From: Candidatus Cryptobacteroides avicola
GTDB lineage: Bacteria; Bacteroidota; Bacteroidia; Bacteroidales; UBA932
DNA length: 44,047 bases
Assembly (NCBI GenBank): GCA_017695115.1
Contig: JADILV010000083.1
Span: 1-44,047 of the forward strand
Direction of reading: 5' to 3'
The notes beneath the pieces were generated by a model. That model did no database searches. It had not been told where the DNA came from and saw only the letters and a list, made by a program, of their open reading frames with translations. This document shows, in pieces, positions 43,279 through 44,047 of this stretch. Positions within the stretch are counted from its first letter, which is position 1. Every line of letters begins with the position of its first letter. Made by a program: the position numbers and the translations under genes.

Positions 43279-43768
43279 TTATGCTTCTGTCATTAAAGAG
43301 CAAAGACAATCTTTTGCGGCTTCTATTAACTTGCGAGGTAAGTGGTCTTGCATATTTTTCTTCTCGTTTCTTTTTTGATAAGCAATAATCGGAAGTCCTG
43401 CGTTTACTGGGAATAATGAGGGCAAACATTTCCTGATTTCCTGCTTGCCTTAGCCATTCTGATGAACTGCACGCCTACAGTGAATTGTTTTATGGAACAA
43501 GGAGAGAGCAATATTTGTCAAGACAAGCATCGTTGTTTGTTCTCCAGATGAAGCACAGAGACCCTCGTTGACATTTTGGTTCACGAGGTGTCCCGATCAT
43601 CAACCATCCTGAATGAAGTCCTTCTGGTCGGAGCATAGGTATTTCATCGGAGCCACAGCGACGGGCCTCATATGCGTCTTGGTTCTCCATATCAAATATG
43701 ACTGATAAAGAATAAAAAGAACTCGGTCGTTGAATATAATTCACTATATTTACGCAATAAAATTGCAT
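43279..43768 (-). pseudogene. Possible eroded minus-strand coding region
   Basis: Between the lipoprotein and the XRE gene no intact gene was found. On the minus strand three protein-like pieces follow one another in three frames: one beginning MENQDAYEARRCGSDEIPM (from 43690, stop at 43490), a second containing FTVGVQFIRMAKASRKSG (stop at 43404), and a third ending KLIEAAKDCLCSLMTEA (stop at 43279). This would need two frameshifts. No family was recognised, so it may equally be non-coding. Confidence 0.22.
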
Positions 43769-43774
43769 TTAAGA

Positions 43775-43981
43775 ATGAAGCTAAATAGGATAAAGGCAGT
43801 CTTGGCAGACAAAGGCATTTCTCAGACGTGGTTGGCTAAAAAGCTGGATAAGAGTTTCAGTATGGTTAATGCCTATGCTTGCAACAGAATCCAGCCGAAT
43901 TTGGAGACATTGCAACAGATAGCAGAGATTCTTCAAGTTGACTTAAAAGATCTGATAACAGATAAGGATGAACGAGAATGA
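43775..43981 (+). CDS. Small XRE-family (Cro/C1-type) transcriptional regulator
   Basis: A 68-residue protein made almost only of an HTH_3 domain: IKAVLADKGISQTWLAKKLDKSFSMVNAYACNRIQPN with helix-turn-helix at about 16-38, then LETLQQIAEILQVDLKDLI. Such stand-alone regulators in Bacteroidota often precede restriction-modification or other accessory genes, where they act as controller proteins. What follows lies beyond the window, so its target is unknown. The ATG at 43775 was chosen because it begins the domain; the upstream in-frame TTG precedes a TATATTTA promoter-like box at 43745-43752. Confidence 0.85.
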   Translation: MKLNRIKAVLADKGISQTWLAKKLDKSFSMVNAYACNRIQPNLETLQQIAEILQVDLKDLITDKDERE

Positions 43982-44047
43982 TGTTCTGTGGGCATGTGTA
44001 ATCTTTTTGGTGTGTAACTTCTGATAATGCAGAAATATAGGAACGAC

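Noticed and set aside
1..44047. tRNA, rRNA and CRISPR arrays
   Set aside because: Gaps between genes were read on both strands; no cloverleaf, rRNA segment or regularly spaced repeat series was found.

Overview
The window looks like a chromosomal segment of an anaerobic member of the Bacteroidales (Bacteroidota). Three things point there. Many genes are preceded by a box matching the Bacteroidota -7 element TAnnTTTG (for example TATCTTTG, TACCTTTG, TACTTTTG) and few have a clear Shine-Dalgarno sequence. Gene content is typical of the group: a BT_3928-type DoxX-like membrane protein, a short histone-H1-like protein, a carboxypeptidase-regulatory-domain TonB receptor, clostripain, M49 and S9 peptidases, and an SDR-type fructuronate reductase. 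Base composition is moderate (about half G+C by eye), falling visibly after about 40.6 kb. I cannot name the genus. No tRNA, rRNA, CRISPR array or intact insertion sequence was seen.

Layout. 1-233 is an unusual intergenic stretch with direct repeats, a 17-bp inverted repeat and a GC-rich hairpin block. 0.2-10.4 kb holds the BT_3928-like protein, a divergent pair of transcription units (manA with an S4 RNA-binding gene to the left; an amidohydrolase, purine nucleoside phosphorylase and a 1400-residue acyl-CoA dehydratase activase fusion to the right) and a TRIC-type channel. 10.6-19.1 kb is mostly housekeeping: H1-like protein, rplY-pth, divergent clostripain and dipeptidyl peptidase III lipoproteins, xerD, tdk, rsmI and a membrane-anchored helix-hairpin-helix protein. 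19.2-23.3 kb is a TonB-dependent receptor paired with a surface beta-helix lipoprotein. 23.4-30.5 kb contains glnS, a DUF234-type ATPase with an intact PD-(D/E)xK motif, and a three-gene unit (HAMP-like membrane protein, trkH, RecD-like helicase).

30.5-38.3 kb is a complete glucuronate catabolic operon written in near-reverse pathway order: kdgK, eda, an ExuT-like MFS transporter, SDR fructuronate reductase, uxuA, uxaC. Import is followed by isomerisation, reduction, dehydration, phosphorylation and aldol cleavage to pyruvate plus glyceraldehyde 3-phosphate. A Fic protein overlaps the last gene by 4 bp, and a DPP IV-type S9 peptidase starts 10 bp after it. A strong terminator closes this run at 40.63-40.66 kb. 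The remaining AT-richer 3.4 kb carries a large lipoprotein behind a roughly 190-nt leader, a region that may be an eroded gene, and a small XRE-family regulator at the right edge.

Several starts are set downstream of the longest open frame because a promoter box lies inside the extension (manA, amidohydrolase, TRIC, tdk, kdgK). One 57-codon gene (10646-10819, minus) was added. The best candidates for something new are the repeat structure before the first gene, the non-Sus receptor/beta-helix lipoprotein pair, the 1400-residue activase fusion, the HAMP stub coupled to trkH, and the DPP IV homologue with extra residues between its catalytic Ser and Asp. All are inferences from sequence reading alone.
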